Origin: Thermoplasmata archaeon
Lineage (GTDB): Archaea; Thermoplasmatota; Thermoplasmata; Lutacidiplasmatales; UBA184
Length of the DNA stretch: 34,944 bases
Assembly: GCA_021816955.1 (NCBI GenBank)
Contig: JAKAWP010000012.1
Span: 1-34,944, forward strand
Direction: 5' to 3'
The notes beneath the pieces were generated by a model that was not told the DNA's origin, searched no databases, and saw only the letters and a list, made by a program, of their open reading frames with translations. Positions within the stretch are counted from its first letter, which is position 1; every line of letters begins with the position of its first letter. Both the position numbers and the translations under genes were made by a program. Shown one piece after another: positions 27,101-34,944 of the stretch.

Positions 27101-27403
27101 ATGAACCTCTACGAGGCGCTTTTCGTCGCGGTCCTCTCCGCCTTCCTCGGCTACGAAGTGATCAGCCGCGTTCCCGTACTGCTGCACACCCCGCTCATGA
27201 GCGGGTCGAATTTCGTCCACGGCATCGTGCTGGTGGGGGCGCTGATCGCGCTCGCCGTCGCCCAAGGGCCGCTCCAGCAGACGATCGGATTCCTCGCGGT
27301 GGTGATGGGGGCGCTCAACGTGACGGGCGGCTACGCCGTCACGGAGCGCATCCTCGCGATGTTCGACCGCTCAAAGGGCGGCAAGGGAGGTTCCGCGCCG
27401 TGA
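27101..27403 (+). CDS. pntAB: NAD(P) transhydrogenase subunit alpha, part 2 (membrane)
   Basis: FLGYEVISRVPVLLHTPLMSGSNFVHGIVLVGAL, about 100 aa, between pntAA and pntB. Confidence 0.93.
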   Translation: MNLYEALFVAVLSAFLGYEVISRVPVLLHTPLMSGSNFVHGIVLVGALIALAVAQGPLQQTIGFLAVVMGALNVTGGYAVTERILAMFDRSKGGKGGSAP

Positions 27404-28791
27404 TCGATTTCATCGACCCGGTCTACCTCGTCGCGGTCATCGTCTTCATCTTCGGCCTGAAGGCGATGAGCTCGCCGCGCACCGCGCGCGTCGGGATCGT
27501 CATCGCCGGGGGCGGGATGCTGTTCGCCGTCGCGGCAACAATCGCGGCCCTGTTCGTTCCGTCGACGTCCGCGATCCTCGGCGTCGCGGGAACGCCGGCG
27601 CTCACCAACCTCGTGCTGATGGCGGCGGCGCTCGCGATCGGGGGCGGGCTCGGCTGGTACGCCGCGAAGGTGGTCCGGATGACAGCGATGCCGCAGATGG
27701 TCGCGATCTACAACGGGATGGGCGGCGGTGCGGCGGCCGCCATCGCCGCGGTCGCGCTCCTCGGCACCTCGGGCACCGACGGGCTCAGCGTCGCGGGCGC
27801 GGTGATCGGCGCGACCTCGTTCACGGGCAGCGCGATCGCGTTCTTCAAGCTCCAGGGGTGGATGCGCCAGAAGCCGATCGTCTACCCCGGCCAGTCCGTG
27901 TCGAGCCTCGCCGTGCTCGTCGTCGGCGTCTTCTTCGGCGTCTATGCGGTCCTCACCGCCACGTCGTTCTGGCTGCTCCCGTTCTTCGTCCTCGTCCTGC
28001 TGTACGGGGTCCTGCTCACCCTGCCGATTGGGGGGGCCGACATGCCGGTCGCGATCTCGCTGTTCAACGCGCTCACGGGGATCGCCGTGGCGATGGACGG
28101 CTTCTCGCTCTCCAACGACGCGATGATCGTGGCGGGGATCCTGGTCGGGGCGGCCGGGACGCTCCTCACGCTCCTGATGGCGAAGGCGATGAACCGCAGC
28201 GTCTCGAACGTGCTGTTCGGCGCGTTCGGGGCGACTGAGGAGTCGGCGGGCTCGGTCCAGGGTTCAATGAAAACGATCGACATCGACGACGCCGCCTCGC
28301 TTTTGGCCTACGCCGGCCAGGTCGTGATCGCCCCCGGCTACGGGATGGCCGTCGCGCAGGCCCAGCAGAAGGTCAAGGAGCTCGTCGACGCGCTCGAGGC
28401 GAAGGGGGTCGGCGTGAAGTTCGCGATCCACCCCGTGGCGGGACGGATGCCCGGCCACATGAACGTCCTGCTGGCGGAGGCGGGGGTGCCGTACGACCAC
28501 CTCTTCGACCGGGACGAGATCAACGCCGAGTTCCCCGCGACCGACGTGGTGCTCGTTATCGGGGCGAACGATGTCGTCAACCCAGCGGCTCGCCGGGAGG
28601 GGAGCGCGCTGTACGGGATGCCGATCCTCGACGTCGACCGCGCGCACAACGTGCTGGTCGTTAAGCGCGGGCAGGGGAAAGGGTTCGCGGGGATCGAGAA
28701 CGAGCTGTTCTACCGCGACAACTGCCGGATGCTCTACGGCGATGCCGCGGCCGTCATCGGGGCGCTCGTCCAAGCCGTGAAGCGAGCGTAG
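27400..28791 (+). CDS. pntB: NAD(P) transhydrogenase subunit beta
   Basis: LPIGGADMPVAISLFNALTGIAVAMDGF, VVIAPGYGMAVAQAQQKVKEL, GVKFAIHPVAGRMPGHMNVLLAEAGVPYDHLFDRDEIN, IGANDVVNPAA. Overlaps the pntAB stop by 4 nt. Confidence 0.95.
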   Translation: MIDFIDPVYLVAVIVFIFGLKAMSSPRTARVGIVIAGGGMLFAVAATIAALFVPSTSAILGVAGTPALTNLVLMAAALAIGGGLGWYAAKVVRMTAMPQMVAIYNGMGGGAAAAIAAVALLGTSGTDGLSVAGAVIGATSFTGSAIAFFKLQGWMRQKPIVYPGQSVSSLAVLVVGVFFGVYAVLTATSFWLLPFFVLVLLYGVLLTLPIGGADMPVAISLFNALTGIAVAMDGFSLSNDAMIVAGILVGAAGTLLTLLMAKAMNRSVSNVLFGAFGATEESAGSVQGSMKTIDIDDAASLLAYAGQVVIAPGYGMAVAQAQQKVKELVDALEAKGVGVKFAIHPVAGRMPGHMNVLLAEAGVPYDHLFDRDEINAEFPATDVVLVIGANDVVNPAARREGSALYGMPILDVDRAHNVLVVKRGQGKGFAGIENELFYRDNCRMLYGDAAAVIGALVQAVKRA

Positions 28792-28881
28792 CCGGCCGTG
28801 TCCGCCCGCGGTCCCTGAGGGGAACCCGTTCTCCGACTCCTCCCGCCGTTGGTCGCGGGGGGTCTCGCGCGTTCGGGCTCG

Positions 28882-28891
28882 AAGGTCCTCC
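28882..28891. repeat. Target site duplication, left copy (AAGGTCCTCC)
   Basis: Identical 10-mer at 30398-30407, each directly abutting an inverted repeat. Confidence 0.8.
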
Positions 28892-30397
28892 CATCGGGCT
28901 CTAGTTTAGCCCCCCACACCCCCGCCCTATCCCCGTAGCCCCTTTCCCATGGAACCGATGGGGTTCTTCCCTCGGCACCCACACGAGAGGGATGACGCGC
29001 CGCAAGCCCGAGTCCGAACTGCGATACCATCGGAAGAGCCCGTTGCCCAACCACCTCGAACCCGGGACTATCGAGGAGAGCTTGACCCGCCTCCTCCCGA
29101 CCGACACGATCCGCCAGATCGCGCGAGAGACCGGCTTCGTGGTGCGGGAGCGCAAGATCGACCCCGTTGCCTTCCTCTGGACCCTCGTCCTCGACTTCGG
29201 GGTCCAGCTCCATCGGTTCCTCGAGGAGCTCCGCGTCGCCTACGTCCGCTCCTCCGAGCTCGAGGAGATCGCCTACGCCTCCTACTACCTCCGCTTCACC
29301 CCCAAGCTCTCCGCCTTCCTCCGACGATGCTTGGAGGTCGCGATTGCCAACCTGCCCCAAGAGCCCGGGCGGGAGTTGGACCCTCGGCTCAAGGCATTTG
29401 TCCAGGACGTGGTCATCAAGGACTCCAGCGTGGTCCGCCTCCACGCAAGCCTGGCCACGAAGTTCCCCGCTACTCGCTCGCGCAAGGTCGCCGCCGGGGT
29501 CAAGGTCGACACGCTGGTGAGCGTCACCGCGAACGGTCCGAAGAGCGTGGCACTGGTCGGCGAGCGGACCGCCGACGTGAAGGGCCTGCGGCTCGGGCCG
29601 TGGGTGAAGGGACGGATCCTCCTCGCCGATCTCGGCTACTACGCGCATCGTCTCTTCGCCAAGATCGACGAGCATGGCGGGTTCTTTGTGAGCCGCCTCA
29701 AGGCGAGCGCCGACCCGGTCTTCGTGCGCTCGCTGAAGGTCCATCGGGGCCAGGCCATCGATCTCGCGGGCCAGCGATGGAGCGAGGTGGCGCCTCGTCT
29801 CCAGCGCGAGGTGTTGGACGCCGAGGTGGAGCTCTCGTTCAAGAAGCGGGCCTACAACGGTCGAAGCTCTTCGGACACCTTCGTCTGCCGTCTGGTGGCG
29901 GTGTGGAACGGGGAGGCGAGGAAGTACCACGTCTACCTGACCAACATCGCCCCCGAGCGGCTGAGCGCGGAGGAGGTGGCGACCCTGTATTCTCTGAGGT
30001 GGGAGATCGAACTGACATTCAAAGAAATGAAGTCGAGCTACGCGCTCGACAAGTTCCGGACGACCAAGGTCGAGGTGGTGGAGGCGCTGATCTGGTCGGC
30101 GTTGCTGACGCTGGTGGCGAGCCGTCGGTTGCACAACCTAGTGCGCGCCCGGCAGCCCCCGGAGCTTCGCCCTCGGTATCCCCCGATCCGCTGGGGGAAG
30201 GCGTTCCGGCGCACGGCGCGAGAGATCCTCGCCCTTCTGTTGAGCCATCTGGGGTTGGGGGCCCGGGTCGATCAACGGCGGTACACTCGTCTGGTCAGCG
30301 TCCAGCTCACACGACTGGCGCTGGACCCTCACGTCACTCGCCATCGGCCGAGGGACGAATGGTCGACTTGAGAGACGAGCTTAAACTAGGCCGGATG
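28892..30397 (+). mobile_element. IS4-family insertion sequence (about 1506 bp), apparently intact
   Basis: Full-length transposase; imperfect terminal inverted repeats CATCGGGCTCTAGTTTAGC (28892-28910) and CATCCGGCCTAGTTTAAGC (reverse complement of 30379-30397); 10-bp direct repeats outside them. Confidence 0.85.
28992..30371 (+). CDS. IS4-family DDE transposase
   Basis: YSLRWEIELTFKEMK fits the YREK signature Y-x2-R-x3-E-x6-K; candidate catalytic Asp in VIKDSSVVRL and LLADLGYY. Confidence 0.92.
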   Translation: MTRRKPESELRYHRKSPLPNHLEPGTIEESLTRLLPTDTIRQIARETGFVVRERKIDPVAFLWTLVLDFGVQLHRFLEELRVAYVRSSELEEIAYASYYLRFTPKLSAFLRRCLEVAIANLPQEPGRELDPRLKAFVQDVVIKDSSVVRLHASLATKFPATRSRKVAAGVKVDTLVSVTANGPKSVALVGERTADVKGLRLGPWVKGRILLADLGYYAHRLFAKIDEHGGFFVSRLKASADPVFVRSLKVHRGQAIDLAGQRWSEVAPRLQREVLDAEVELSFKKRAYNGRSSSDTFVCRLVAVWNGEARKYHVYLTNIAPERLSAEEVATLYSLRWEIELTFKEMKSSYALDKFRTTKVEVVEALIWSALLTLVASRRLHNLVRARQPPELRPRYPPIRWGKAFRRTAREILALLLSHLGLGARVDQRRYTRLVSVQLTRLALDPHVTRHRPRDEWST

Positions 30398-30407
30398 AAG
30401 GTCCTCC
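30398..30407. repeat. Target site duplication, right copy (AAGGTCCTCC)
   Basis: Matches 28882-28891 exactly. Confidence 0.8.
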
Positions 30408-30563
30408 GGGCTTCGGCGGGGAGGAGGGCGTTCCTCGAAGGGGTGAGTCACCGGCCGGCCCGGGCCCTACTTGACGAAGCGACTTCGGGCCTCGCCGACC
30501 GGGCGGCCCCTCGTCGAAGCGGCAAGGGGGTCTCGGTCGGCCCCGGGTTGCTGGGTGGTGGCG

Positions 30564-31940
30564 CTAGCAGTGGAAGACCTGTCGATAGAGGACGGAGCCC
30601 GAGACGGCGTTGATGCTTACATCCAAGATGGGCCCGGTCGAGACGCTACAGCTTTCCCACGCCATCGTCCAGTAGTAAGCGACCGTGCCGCCCATATTGG
30701 CGCTGGCGACGACCATCACCGCGGTGGTCGGGGGATGGGCGGTCAGGAACTGCGTGACGTTTCCGTTGCTGTTCGCCAAATTGACCGCTTGCACGGAGGT
30801 GAGAAGGCTCACCGCATTCAGGGAGTACCCCGAGCCCAGGATGATGCACTTCGAACCGGTCATTGTTCCAAGAATGCTCGCGGTACCGTTCACCACGGCG
30901 ACGAACGCCGCCAGATCGGACGTGGTGGTGGCGTTGTATTCCACGTACCAGAACGGCGAGGTTCCGGTGAGGAAATTACCGGTATACTTCGGGATGAAGA
31001 CGGTGGGAACCCCAGCATAGGTACAGTTCGAGGTGCTATTCAGCGGAAGTCGCAATCCACTGGTGGCTTGCCAGCCCAACTCCAGGCTCGGTACCCAGTT
31101 CTGCGATTGATAGCCGCTGATGGCTGCGGTCGCTGACGAAAGTGCCTGCGCCGAATCGACCGACGATGACGGGGGAGCGCTCGAGAAGGTGATGGCCTGG
31201 GTCACGCTCGCCCCCGAGACGATTACGTTCCCGCTCGCAGGAGTCGCGGTGTAGCCGCTCGCGAGCACCGAGAACGGGTACGTTCCGTTCGACTCGGTGA
31301 ATCCGATCTGAGTCGCGGTCGAGCTCCGGGGAACGCTGTTCAAGGTCACGCTCCAAGCGGTTCCGCTCGGCAATCCCGTCTCGGTAAACGTTACCGTGTA
31401 CTGGCCGGGGGCCAAGGGAGTAAAGACGACCGTCTGGTTGACCGGAGCGCCCGAGACGACCACGGTACCCGACGAAGGGGTCGCCGTGTAGCCCGACACC
31501 GGGGCCACCGAAAATGGGTAGCTCCCGTTCGAGACAGAGAACTGAATCGTAGTCATCGTCGAACTTTGTGTGCTCGTCCCGGACGTCACAGACCAAGTCG
31601 TGCCGGCGGGGAGCCCGCTCTCCGTGAACGTGACCGTGTACGTCTTCCCTCCCCCGCCGCCCCCTCCACTTCCGCCCCCGAGGTGGAAGCCGGGGATCAC
31701 GCCCGCGAATCCGAGACCGAGGACGACCACGACCACGACGACTACGGCGCCGATGCCAGCGTACAATCCCGTATGTTTCGGTTTGGGCGTCGGTGGCGAG
31801 TATCCCGGAGGTGGGGAGCCCGGATAAACGGGAGGCGGATAATTCGGGGACCAAGTCGGAGGGGCGCCGCTTGTCGGGGGATACTCCGGCGGGGACGGGG
31901 GCGCGGAAGGGTACGGAGTCGCCGGGGGTTGTCCCGCCAT
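30564..31940 (-). CDS. Surface protein: Pro/Tyr-rich cytosolic N-terminus, TM anchor, Gly linker, two about 80-aa 'FTETGLPSGTxWSVT' repeats, unknown C-terminal domain
   Basis: 458 aa; MAGQPPATPYPSAPPSPPEYPP..., LYAGIGAVVVVVVVVLGLGFAGVI, GGGSGGGGGGG, repeats starting at aa 101 and 181. TTTATC-like box about 33 nt upstream of the ATG. Confidence 0.88.
   Translation of the reverse strand: MAGQPPATPYPSAPPSPPEYPPTSGAPPTWSPNYPPPVYPGSPPPGYSPPTPKPKHTGLYAGIGAVVVVVVVVLGLGFAGVIPGFHLGGGSGGGGGGGKTYTVTFTESGLPAGTTWSVTSGTSTQSSTMTTIQFSVSNGSYPFSVAPVSGYTATPSSGTVVVSGAPVNQTVVFTPLAPGQYTVTFTETGLPSGTAWSVTLNSVPRSSTATQIGFTESNGTYPFSVLASGYTATPASGNVIVSGASVTQAITFSSAPPSSSVDSAQALSSATAAISGYQSQNWVPSLELGWQATSGLRLPLNSTSNCTYAGVPTVFIPKYTGNFLTGTSPFWYVEYNATTTSDLAAFVAVVNGTASILGTMTGSKCIILGSGYSLNAVSLLTSVQAVNLANSNGNVTQFLTAHPPTTAVMVVASANMGGTVAYYWTMAWESCSVSTGPILDVSINAVSGSVLYRQVFHC
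31170..31640 (-). repeat. Two tandem protein repeats (about 80 aa each), 31401-31640 and 31170-31400
   Basis: YTVTFTESGLPAGTTWSVT...GYTATPSSGTVVVSGAPVNQTVVFTPLAPGQ / YTVTFTETGLPSGTAWSVT...GYTATPASGNVIVSGASVTQAITF. Confidence 0.9.
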
Positions 31941-32930
31941 TCGGCGACGGTAGCGACCTCCCAGATGATAAACCCACCTATGGTCGGCCGCCGGTCTTTA
32001 GCGGAAAGTTACTCGGCATTTCGTCGGTGTGCAGTCACGGCTCCCCCCCGCACCGCCGAGCGAGCGGCTTCAGCTCCTCGCCCATCTGATCCTCGCCGCG
32101 TGGCCGTAAGGGGTGGACCAGGTTCGCTCCCATTTCCAATACCGGCACGTCCTCCCTCGACCCGATTCCGCCCGATGGTCCGGTTAGAGCCTCTTGTCAG
32201 AAGCCCACGCCCAGACTCGCGAGTGTAATCGACCCGGAGACGGGACCAAAGTACGGATGAGCGCAACGGTGGGTGGCCGCACGCGTAGAGAGAAGGGTTC
32301 GCGCAAATCCACGACTCGCTTCTCCGGGGCCTTGGGAGGGTGGCGTGAAGTGACGCGTGTTGCCTTCGGCCTCTCTCCGGTCTCGCGGAGCAGCTTTTGC
32401 CGGATCGAAATTCGGATTCCCTCCCGAGGCACTCCGCTGCTCGCTCCTGGGCTCGCCGTCGGTCGATCGTTTCGCTTACTCGACGAAGGTATCGCTCTCG
32501 TTCACCACGGGGACGGAAATGACGTCTGGTGGATTCGCCGTCCTGGGTCGGGTCGCCGCATATCCCGATAGGGGCGCCGACTATCGCGATGTCGTTCACG
32601 GCATCATTTGCTTACGCCGAGTAAGCGGCGAAAGGAGTTCGACTGCCGGCCAATTCGAATGGCTGGGGGCTCAGCGTGGCGATCAGGGGGACGGGGCCAG
32701 CGGAAGTCGATGTGACAGTCGCTCACCTCCGCTTCGGATGCGGCCGGGGCGAACGACGTGTCCGGGCTCTTACAATCTTGCGGTCCGGGATTATCGTTCT
32801 AAGGGGGCTTCCCGAAATGGATCTATGGATCTCGCGGCGGATGCGTCAACTAACTCTTCCAGGGGACTGACGACCGGTGGATCGGCGGACAGCACAAAAG
32901 AGATTTCAAACTCTAGCCGAATCACCAGGC

Positions 32931-34619
32931 GTGGACAATATAGGGCCGATCCCGAAGCTCGGAGAGTCAGGGGAACGCACGATCGCCGGGTCCGCAGATA
33001 GGGGCGGGAAGAATGCTAAGCTCCGCCGGACGGGTCGCTTTCCCTTCCGGACCGGCTGCCGTACGGTCTCGGCCGGGGCAGTGTTCGCCATCGTTGTCGT
33101 GTTGTCCCTCGTCGGGGTGGTCTCCGTCCCTTCGGCGAGCCATGTCGCTTCCTCTCTTTCCACCGGGGCGAGCCGCTCCCTCCCGGGCCCCAGCGTCCGG
33201 CGCCCCCACCTCGCTGTTTCGTCTTTCCAGCAGAGAGCGGCTTCCGGCGGAGCGACGACCACGATTACGTTCAATGAGACCGGGTTGAGGGCCGGGACGT
33301 TTTGGTCGGTGTGGGTCAACTCGACGGCCTTCTTCGGCAACAAGTACGAGAATGGATCCGTCCTCCCGTACCTCCAGTTCTTCGTGCCCAACGGGAACTA
33401 TACGTACGCGGTTGATCCGCTCGCCGGATACTACGTCACCTCCGGCGGCAGTGGGACGTTGAACGTGACCGGGGCGCCGATATCGCCGATCTTGGTCACG
33501 TTCGTTTCGGCTCCGTATACCGTGACGTTCCAGGAGTCGGGACTTCCGAACGGGGCGCCCTGGTGGGTGAAACTCGCGGGGAAGTACAACCTCACCTCGA
33601 CCAATTCGAATCTCAGTTTCCCACGTACTAACGGCACCTACGGGTTCCAGGACGGCACCCTGATTTCGGGGTATGTCTCCTTGACCCCGCGCGGAGCGGT
33701 GAACGTCCAAGGAAAGAATGTGGTCGTTCCCCTTACCTTTGCGCCGGCGTATCCGCTCCAGTTCACGGAATCCGGTCTTCCAGCGGGAACCCGCTGGAGC
33801 GTGAGCGTTCCGCGGCTGTACGTTGCGAACTCGACAGGCTCGACGATATCGTACTTGGCCCCGAACGGAAGTTACTCCTTTTCGGTGCCTCCGGTGAGCG
33901 GCTACGTCCCGCAACCTTCCTCGGGTTCGCTCGTTGTCCGCGGCTCCGCGGTCAGCCAATCGATCACTTTCACATCGGCGCCCGGGGGAGAGTTCGCGGT
34001 ATCGTTCGTAGAGCGGGGGCTCCCGTCGGGCACGAACTGGTCGGTTACCTTCCACGGGACCTCTCAGAGTGCGTCCGCGCCCGGGACGATCACGTTCTAT
34101 GCGGCGAACGGAACGTACCCGTTCATCGTCGGCAACCAAGCCGGTTACCTCATCATTCCCGCTTCGGGAACCGTCACGGTCCAGGGCGCCGCCGTGACCC
34201 AAACCGTGACGTTCGCCCTGATTCCTCCCGGCGCGTACCCGGTGACATTCACCGAGACCGGGTTGCCGAGCGGGACCAATTGGTCCGTGAGCGTGCTGGG
34301 CTTTCCGCTCTATTCGATCACGAACACGATCGTCACCGCGCTTCCGAATGGGACGTACCAGGTGACCTATCAGACCCAGGCGGCCTACACCCCCTCGCCC
34401 TCGTCGGTCTCGGTGACGGTGTCGGGCCGGGCGGTCTTCGAAAACGTGACGTTCAGTCCGACGACTCCTCCATCGCCTTCGACCCCCGGATTCCTCGGAC
34501 TTCCGGGAGCCTTGGGATACTACCTGCTGACGGGCATCGCGGTCGTGATCGTGGCTGGGGTCGGAGTTGCCCTCTGGACCCGGTCCCGGGTGCGCCGGCC
34601 ACCGAATCCCCCATCCTAG
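32931..34619 (+). CDS. Surface protein with five 'FTETGLPSGTxWSV' repeats, N-terminal signal/TM segment and C-terminal TM anchor
   Basis: TVSAGAVFAIVVVLSLVGVVSV near the N-terminus; five about 78-86-aa repeats; C-terminal LGYYLLTGIAVVIVAGVGVALWTRSRVRR. GTG 32931 is a guess; the start is uncertain. Confidence 0.82.
   Translation: MDNIGPIPKLGESGERTIAGSADRGGKNAKLRRTGRFPFRTGCRTVSAGAVFAIVVVLSLVGVVSVPSASHVASSLSTGASRSLPGPSVRRPHLAVSSFQQRAASGGATTTITFNETGLRAGTFWSVWVNSTAFFGNKYENGSVLPYLQFFVPNGNYTYAVDPLAGYYVTSGGSGTLNVTGAPISPILVTFVSAPYTVTFQESGLPNGAPWWVKLAGKYNLTSTNSNLSFPRTNGTYGFQDGTLISGYVSLTPRGAVNVQGKNVVVPLTFAPAYPLQFTESGLPAGTRWSVSVPRLYVANSTGSTISYLAPNGSYSFSVPPVSGYVPQPSSGSLVVRGSAVSQSITFTSAPGGEFAVSFVERGLPSGTNWSVTFHGTSQSASAPGTITFYAANGTYPFIVGNQAGYLIIPASGTVTVQGAAVTQTVTFALIPPGAYPVTFTETGLPSGTNWSVSVLGFPLYSITNTIVTALPNGTYQVTYQTQAAYTPSPSSVSVTVSGRAVFENVTFSPTTPPSPSTPGFLGLPGALGYYLLTGIAVVIVAGVGVALWTRSRVRRPPNPPS
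33258..34463 (+). repeat. Five tandem protein repeats (about 33258-33515, 33516-33749, 33750-33992, 33993-34235, 34236-34463)
   Basis: Each begins ITFNETGLRAGTFWSV / VTFQESGLPNGAPWWV / LQFTESGLPAGTRWSV / VSFVERGLPSGTNWSV / VTFTETGLPSGTNWSV and contains an internal NGxY motif. Confidence 0.88.
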
Positions 34620-34685
34620 GACGGGACCCCATTCCTGGGCCCGCTCGACCCGCGCATCTCCCGCGGCGGCGGGGAAAGGAATTCC

Positions 34686-34944
34686 GTGAGAGCCGAACCT
34701 TCGATGCCGGCCGTCCGGATTGGTGGCCCGTCTGCTGATATCAAGACCGTTCGCAGGCTTCTGGGGCGGGCTGACCCTCGAGGTTGCTGGACCGACCATT
34801 CTCTTGCCCGGTCGCTCTCGCAGTTCCGGTCCGCACGGAAGACCTCGACCCCGTCTCGACGATTCTCGGATGGCATTCCCTCCGCCGGGAAGCTCACTCA
34901 GCGGCTCCGCGAGGTGCTGCGTCCGCGGATCGATCGAAGGGCGC
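34686..34944 (+). CDS. Possible 5' part of a CDS running off the right edge (unknown, basic protein)
   Basis: GTG 34686 (or ATG 34704) opens a frame with no stop to the window end: VRAEPSMPAVRIGGPSADIKTVRRLLGRADPRGCWTDHSLARSLSQFRSARKTSTPSRRFSDGIPSAGKLTQRLREVLRPRIDRRA. Absent from the supplied track, presumably because it has no stop. Confidence 0.35.
   Translation, partial: MRAEPSMPAVRIGGPSADIKTVRRLLGRADPRGCWTDHSLARSLSQFRSARKTSTPSRRFSDGIPSAGKLTQRLREVLRPRIDRRA

Noticed and set aside
28949-30613. 554-aa plus ORF and 466-aa minus ORF 28734-30134 over the IS element
   Set aside because: Out-of-frame and antisense translations of the transposase with no recognisable motifs; no evidence for a second IS gene or toxin.
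31566-32228. 220-aa plus ORF antisense to the N-terminus of the 31940 surface protein
   Set aside because: Low-complexity antisense of the Pro/Gly-rich coding region.
33258-34463. DNA-level tandem repeat or recombination array
   Set aside because: The periodicity is at protein level; nucleotide sequences of the five units are clearly diverged apart from short matches around the GLPSGT motif.
34616-34897. 93-aa minus ORF at the right end
   Set aside because: No domain features, and it conflicts with the opposite-strand open frame that runs to the edge; neither is strong, but the minus ORF looks like a shadow.
1-34944. CRISPR array, prophage, toxin-antitoxin or restriction-modification system
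   Set aside because: I saw no regularly spaced direct repeats and no recognisable Cas, phage structural, methylase/nuclease or TA proteins among the supported ORFs.

Overview
This is a GC-rich archaeal chromosomal segment. Lineage evidence is an Alba protein, archaeal RpoE'/Spt4, S24e and S27ae, Taw2, DUF359 dephospho-CoA kinase, DUF373, type II GAPDH and archaeal-type ProRS. The surface proteins carry '(T)FTETGLPSGTxWSV' repeats of a kind I associate with Thermoplasmatota; the lineage call is inference. About 28 protein genes and one tRNA are supportable. From roughly 1 to 28.8 kb the window is mostly ordinary core metabolism and information processing: menC-like enolase, RDD membrane protein, aspartase-like lyase, TrmB-like regulator, Taw2, aminotransferase, UbiE-like methyltransferase, proS, GDH, acyl-CoA dehydrogenase, thiL, MBL nuclease, gap, an rpoE-spt4-coaE-rps24e-rps27ae cluster, LhgO-like oxidase and a three-gene transhydrogenase operon. 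An apparently intact IS4-family insertion sequence lies at 28892-30397, with a YREK motif, 19-nt imperfect inverted repeats and a perfect 10-bp target duplication. To its right is a lower-density region with two divergent repeat-bearing surface proteins. The items most worth follow-up are: (1) a membrane-anchored zinc-finger/thioredoxin fusion next to a polytopic protein with paired cysteines; (2) the two repeat surface proteins, one anchored at the N-terminus with a proline-rich cytosolic tail and an unrecognised C-terminal domain; (3) an AT-rich promoter box (TTAAG/TAAAG/TATA) at a near-constant 26-35 nt from many start codons, suggesting leaderless transcription; (4) the IS boundaries. I saw no CRISPR array, prophage or recognisable defence system.
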